Shown one piece after another: positions 59,740-64,000 of a stretch of 64,000 bases of DNA. This DNA comes from Chionis minor (Eukaryota > Chordata > Aves > Charadriiformes > Chionididae), in contig VZSF01007302.1 of assembly GCA_013398295.1 (NCBI GenBank), positions 308,543 through 372,542 on the forward strand. Direction: 5' to 3'. The translations under genes were made by a program, and so were the position numbers. Position 1 is the stretch's first letter; the number at the start of each line of letters is the position of its first letter. The notes beneath the pieces are model-generated. The model worked only from the letters and a program-made list of their open reading frames with translations. It was not told where the DNA came from and searched no databases.

Positions 59740-59850
59740 TATTTTTAATAATTTGCTTTGAATTTATTTTTGTTGATTTATTTTTTATAATTTTATTTAA
59801 ATCTTAACTTATAATTAAAGTTTATCATTTTGTTGATGTATTTTTATCTT
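59740..59850. repeat. AT-rich low-complexity patch
   Basis: Nearly all A and T, made of words such as 'tttattttt' and 'ataatttta'. Confidence 0.7.
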
Positions 59851-61005
59851 TCATCTTGAACAACTCCTTGCCATGAATAAGCAATGAAACAGGAAGCTAC
59901 TGAACATCACTACTGAAAGAGAAAATTTGAGAGCATGATTAGAGCTTTTAGCTCTTATTCCATCTTTGTACACACAGAGGAAAGAAGTTGGTCAAATCTG
60001 CTACCTTTCCCTATTATGCTATTCCATATAAAGATGGTGAGACAGGATTTTGGTCTGCAGGAGGACTGGATAAAACTATGGCTACCTTTGTTCTGGGAAA
60101 AGGGGATGAAAAAAAGCCATGGTTATCTCCATTGCCTACCAAGTAGGGTTTAAGCAAAAAAGCTATTCATCTACAGGTGGATCATTGTCCATGTGCCTTT
60201 CCTGCAGGATTCAGACATGACCAGCAAGAAAAAATAACTACATAGCTGATTTATTAATTTTTATTGAATTGTTCACTACAGATTTCTTTTATAGTCACTG
60301 GAAAAAATAGTTACCTCTAGAGCTGATTTGTTTGATTTCTACAAAATTACCTGTCTTAAAATCAGAGAAACCAACATCTCAAAAGAACCACATTTGCTTC
60401 CCTGACTCTAAACTCAGCTCAAAAATTGACTTTCACCTTTTAAGTTCCGAAATTCAGCATAAATAGATTCCACCCTACAAGTCCCATAATCAAGACACTG
60501 AGCTCAAGAGTTGTGACAACTTCCAGACAGCTTCTAAGCAAAAGAAGAACATAGTAGGTGTTGTAACACAGCATTGAATTTTCAGTTAACAACGTAATTG
60601 GCTTTCCTCCACCCGGCAGTCAGGTAGGAAGTCATTAGTCAGAGCCTAGAAAGCCATTGACTGATTCAGCCCAACATCAACAGGCACCTTGTAGAGGCAG
60701 AAGTGCAAACAACATCAGTGAGAAGGGCCAGAATACAGGGCTCAGTTCAGGATTTTGCCTTTCACAGGCTTTCAGAGGAATATGGTTCACCTCTCTGTTG
60801 GTTTGACTAATCAGCCTGGCAGTAGCATCTCCAGGTAAAAATAGAAATAGTGGTGATATCACCAGAGACCTGAAGCTGCCCACATTGACTGGTAATAAAT
60901 AAGTCCTACCTCCTATCATGCCAAATCCTTTGGGAGAAGCAGTGGGGTGTTATCCATTCATCAGATGCCTGAAATCTAACTTCTGCTTTAATTAGAGTAT
61001 CACCT

Positions 61006-61032
61006 CAAAAAAAAAAAAGAAAAAAAAAAAAA
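61006..61032. repeat. Poly-A tract
   Basis: Two runs of A interrupted by a single G. No retrocopy is recognised upstream. Confidence 0.8.
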
Positions 61033-62830
61033 GTTAATTTCTTGCAGGTATATCTCCTCTCTGGGACCGTCTTTACAAGGATTTTTCACAGAAATCCCTG
61101 TCCCAGAGTCAGTCTCAGTCTTATCCACCTAATCTGGCAAGCAAAAAAGAACCTAAACCCTATTGTCAACCACTTGTGCCAGTAAGAAATAAAAAGTTTC
61201 CAGCAGATCTTAAACCACTTTTTGACTGATCTACTAACTGCAAGTACATGCAGATTGGGCTATTTCTTGCCTTGTCACACAACAATGAAAGCAATGGAAA
61301 GTCAAACAAAGAAAAGCGACTAAGTCTGATTATTTTTCTAGTTGTTCAAGCATGAACACAAACAATAGAAATAATGTCAATGATTATAGCTCCCAATTGT
61401 GGAAGCAAATGTTAAAAATAGAAGGTCTAGTGCTCATTTAGGGCATAGCACGGAGCTTCTAAGACATGCCAAGGAAGATTCACATAAAGACCAGCACCAT
61501 CATGCTTCAGAAAACAAAAATGGTAACTTTCAAAATCAACATGCTGGATTATTAGAGGTAAAAGCTGTAATTTTTAGGCCATGGTCCTGAAATTACATTC
61601 CCACAGCTAAGAACAAAAACATTGTCATCTTATTTCTTTAGGTGGGTGTAGCAAACAATGTATTTTGATGTAGTATTTCTGTATAGACCCCATTACCTTC
61701 CTCCTGAACACAATGAGTAGTCTTGAAACAGATGGAAGGAAAAGTCATCTTTGTGTTTGCATTTTGCCATCAACTACACTAACAGAGGAAAAATCTTCAA
61801 TTACTACTCCTCTGCTTGATTCTTTTTAGATCAGTAAAGATTCTTCTTAAATGAAGATTCACACAAAAAATTTAAGGAAATATATAGCAGCAAAAGAGTA
61901 ATAACTTAAAAACTCCTCTGTGACAACTGTATTTTGGGGTGGGGATTATTGTGGTGTTACCACGACCTCTTGGTTGGCAAGGAAACTGTGCCTCAGACGA
62001 ATAACCACCTCTGTCTCAAGATCAGTTAAAACATTCAGTTGCAGCCTACAGGCACTTAAGAAACTCTGTTTTTTCTCTGCTGTTCCCATGTTTGCTGGCT
62101 TTCCAGTTGGCAGCTGCAACCTATAAATAGCTGGAAAGATGATTAGTCTGAACGATGAGAGTAAATGATTCACAAATGAAATAATTACACTGCATCTGTG
62201 CAGAGCTCTGCAACTGAACTCGTAGCACTAGTCACTGTGCTTGGTGGGCACAGAGAGGGAAGAAATGAAGATAAGATCAAGACTTGCTTTACAACACTGT
62301 TCCTAGCATGCAAAAGAAGTCATTCTTAATCCATGGTTATTGTTTTTGAGGATTTGATCCAAAGCCCGTTATCTTCTTAAAAGCTCAGGACTTCGTTCTG
62401 CATTCTGCTACCAGTGTGCCTTTTTCTTGTGTGAGTGCAGAAATTCAGCTGCAGGCAGCAACTGCACAATTTGGTTTCATTAGGTGGAAAATCCGATCTC
62501 TTCATGCACTGTTCATACAGCACCCTGTCTTTCAAATAATATTATTGTTGGCCTTGCTTAGATAGCTGAGTCAAAAAAAAAAATTGTTGTTGGTTTTGTA
62601 CACAGACCCTTGTTGTACTGATTTCTCTCCTGTAATTTGTAAAACATGCTCCTTTTCACTGGCTTCCAGGACAACTTCACTGCAGGAAGCAATGCTCTAT
62701 TGCAAAGGACTGCCTATATTGCTGTAGAATGCCTCCACTTGACATTGTCTTTTCAACAGCCTTTCTGTGTGCTTTCTGAAATTCCATAACAAGTTTTAAT
62801 TTCAATTACACACTCACAAAGTTCTCTTAC

Positions 62831-62880
62831 AGAAAAAAAAGAAAAAAAGAAAAAAAAAGAAGAAAAAAAGAGAAAAAAGA
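62831..62880. repeat. 50-bp homopurine A-rich tract
   Basis: Fifty consecutive purines, mostly runs of 6-8 A separated by single G. It is bounded by C on the left and T on the right. The regular A-runs suggest an expanded (A7-8 G) type simple repeat. Confidence 0.9.
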
Positions 62881-64000
62881 TTTTACAAAACCAAGATCTC
62901 CTTGCTTGAAAAGCTAGTAAAAGTCAAGTGTGCACCGAAGTGTATTTATCTGGCTGGGTTACAAATACAGACAGAGAAGCTCTGGTGTTGTGAGAGGAGG
63001 TGATCTTCATCAAACTCAGGAATGATTCAGAATTGCCATCAGAGGTTATTAAATTCCTCTATGCACTATTAAATTCCATTACTGCTCCATGTGGTCTTAT
63101 CTCAGTGAGTTTTTGGAGATTTCTAGCACATCTAAAGTCAAGACAAAATCACAATTCAGCCACAGCAGAAGTATCGAGTCACAGCATGTGAAAATGTGGA
63201 TCACTATGTCGCATTCCTTCTCCCATCTATTGCTGGTACTACGAGCAAGCTGCATATCTATGAATAGTTGAACATCCATGTGTATCAGCCTTTTGGACAG
63301 ACGGTGACCCAACCCCCTATTTCTAAAACGTGCCAGAAGAATAAAAAAAGACAATGACAAACTCCATTCTTCTTCATTCACATCGTGTTCTTCTTCAAGA
63401 CTGTTGGGGAACAGAAGGACATACCACAGGAAAAGTGACAATGACAATAGACTGTAGCAGGTAGCAAATATGACCTGGATGAGAACAAAAGGGCCATGAA
63501 TCCACCTGAGCCAGGAGGACAGAGGCAGAATATGCCATACCTTCCACAGTCAAGACATCTTCTCTATCTGTTTGAATCAAAGTTTATGGGTGTTCTGCTG
63601 TTATTACAGATTTTGGGTACCTAAAAAGCAGGGTTCATCTCCCACTATTTAGCCACTTAAAAGTCCAGTCTGAGCTAATTATCTCTAGTTCTTCTGTAAT
63701 CAAAGAAAAGAGATAAACAGTTTCAGAGAGCAAAACAACGTACATGCATTGTCAGTCTGCGACAGTATTTAGAAGACTAGGTATTTAGTTGTCTTTATCT
63801 TCAGGGAACTAGAATGCAAAGAAAAGCTTGACTCTTACAATGAACTCTGTAGAACAGCAAGGAAATTTAGTTTAAATAAACCCTACACACAGATCCCATA
63901 GTTTGACAGTAAAGAAGTCGGAGATTATATGCCAGCCAGCCGTTAATTAACTGGCATTGAGTAAGGTCATTCTTATGACAGCCCTCAGAATGCTCTTAAC

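Larger units (their letters stand above)
59276..64000. other. AT-rich unique sequence, no gene supported
   Basis: No gene or transposon is recognisable. It contains an AT-rich patch at 59740-59850, A-rich tracts at 61006-61032 and 62831-62880, and scattered short frames. The frame at about 63097-63447 on the minus strand (116 codons) has no recognised domain. Confidence 0.5.

Noticed and set aside
1..64000. CRISPR arrays, bacterial operons, integrons, phage genes, tRNA or rRNA genes
   Set aside because: No regularly spaced repeats, no structural RNA signatures and no coding density of prokaryotic type. The CR1 content places the DNA in a sauropsid nuclear genome.

Overview
This window looks like nuclear DNA from a bird, most likely an intergenic desert or one very long intron. 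The main evidence is repeat content. I can recognise eleven fragments of CR1, the dominant LINE of birds and other sauropsids. Several keep the CR1 3' terminus made of ATTCTATG-like octamers, which read as 'agaatcatagaat' when the element is on the minus strand. I saw no Alu, B1, L1 or bacterial and phage-type gene organisation, and no operons. The DNA is AT-rich apart from roughly the first 0.9 kb. A crocodilian or turtle cannot be excluded from the sequence alone, and I cannot name a species.

No host protein-coding gene, exon or structural RNA gene can be supported. The longest stop-free frames are about 150 codons, which is near what chance predicts for 64 kb of DNA of this composition read in six frames. 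The longest one is the tail of a CR1 ORF2. The other open frames show no recognisable domains or convincing splice context.

Layout: 1-4158 is mostly unique, with a G-quadruplex-type run near 1500. 4159-4832 is a CR1. 4833-16796 is AT-rich and mostly unique, with one ancient MIR-like remnant. 16797-22325 holds three CR1 fragments, one fused to a TTCC microsatellite and one carrying an apparent assembly duplication around a single N. 22326-32098 is unique sequence with an 18-N gap in a poly-A tract and a cluster of G-rich repeats. 32099-32600 is a CR1 with an intact ORF2 tail. 32601-40342 holds a (GGGAA)n array and old SINE remnants. 40343-41131 is a plus-strand CR1 with a complete 3' end. 41132-49601 holds two MIR-like remnants and a perfect 20-bp inverted repeat at 43441-43490. 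49602-59275 holds five CR1 fragments. 59276-64000 is unique sequence with a 50-bp homopurine tract.

CR1 accounts for about 4.7 kb (about 7%) of the window. Nine of the eleven copies lie on the minus strand. There are four N sites (6392, 20417, 22092 and 30399-30416), so this is a draft-type assembly. There is no gene system to describe. The points most worth checking are the perfect hairpin, the apparent false duplication at the single N, and the run of G-quadruplex motifs between 30.5 and 34.7 kb.
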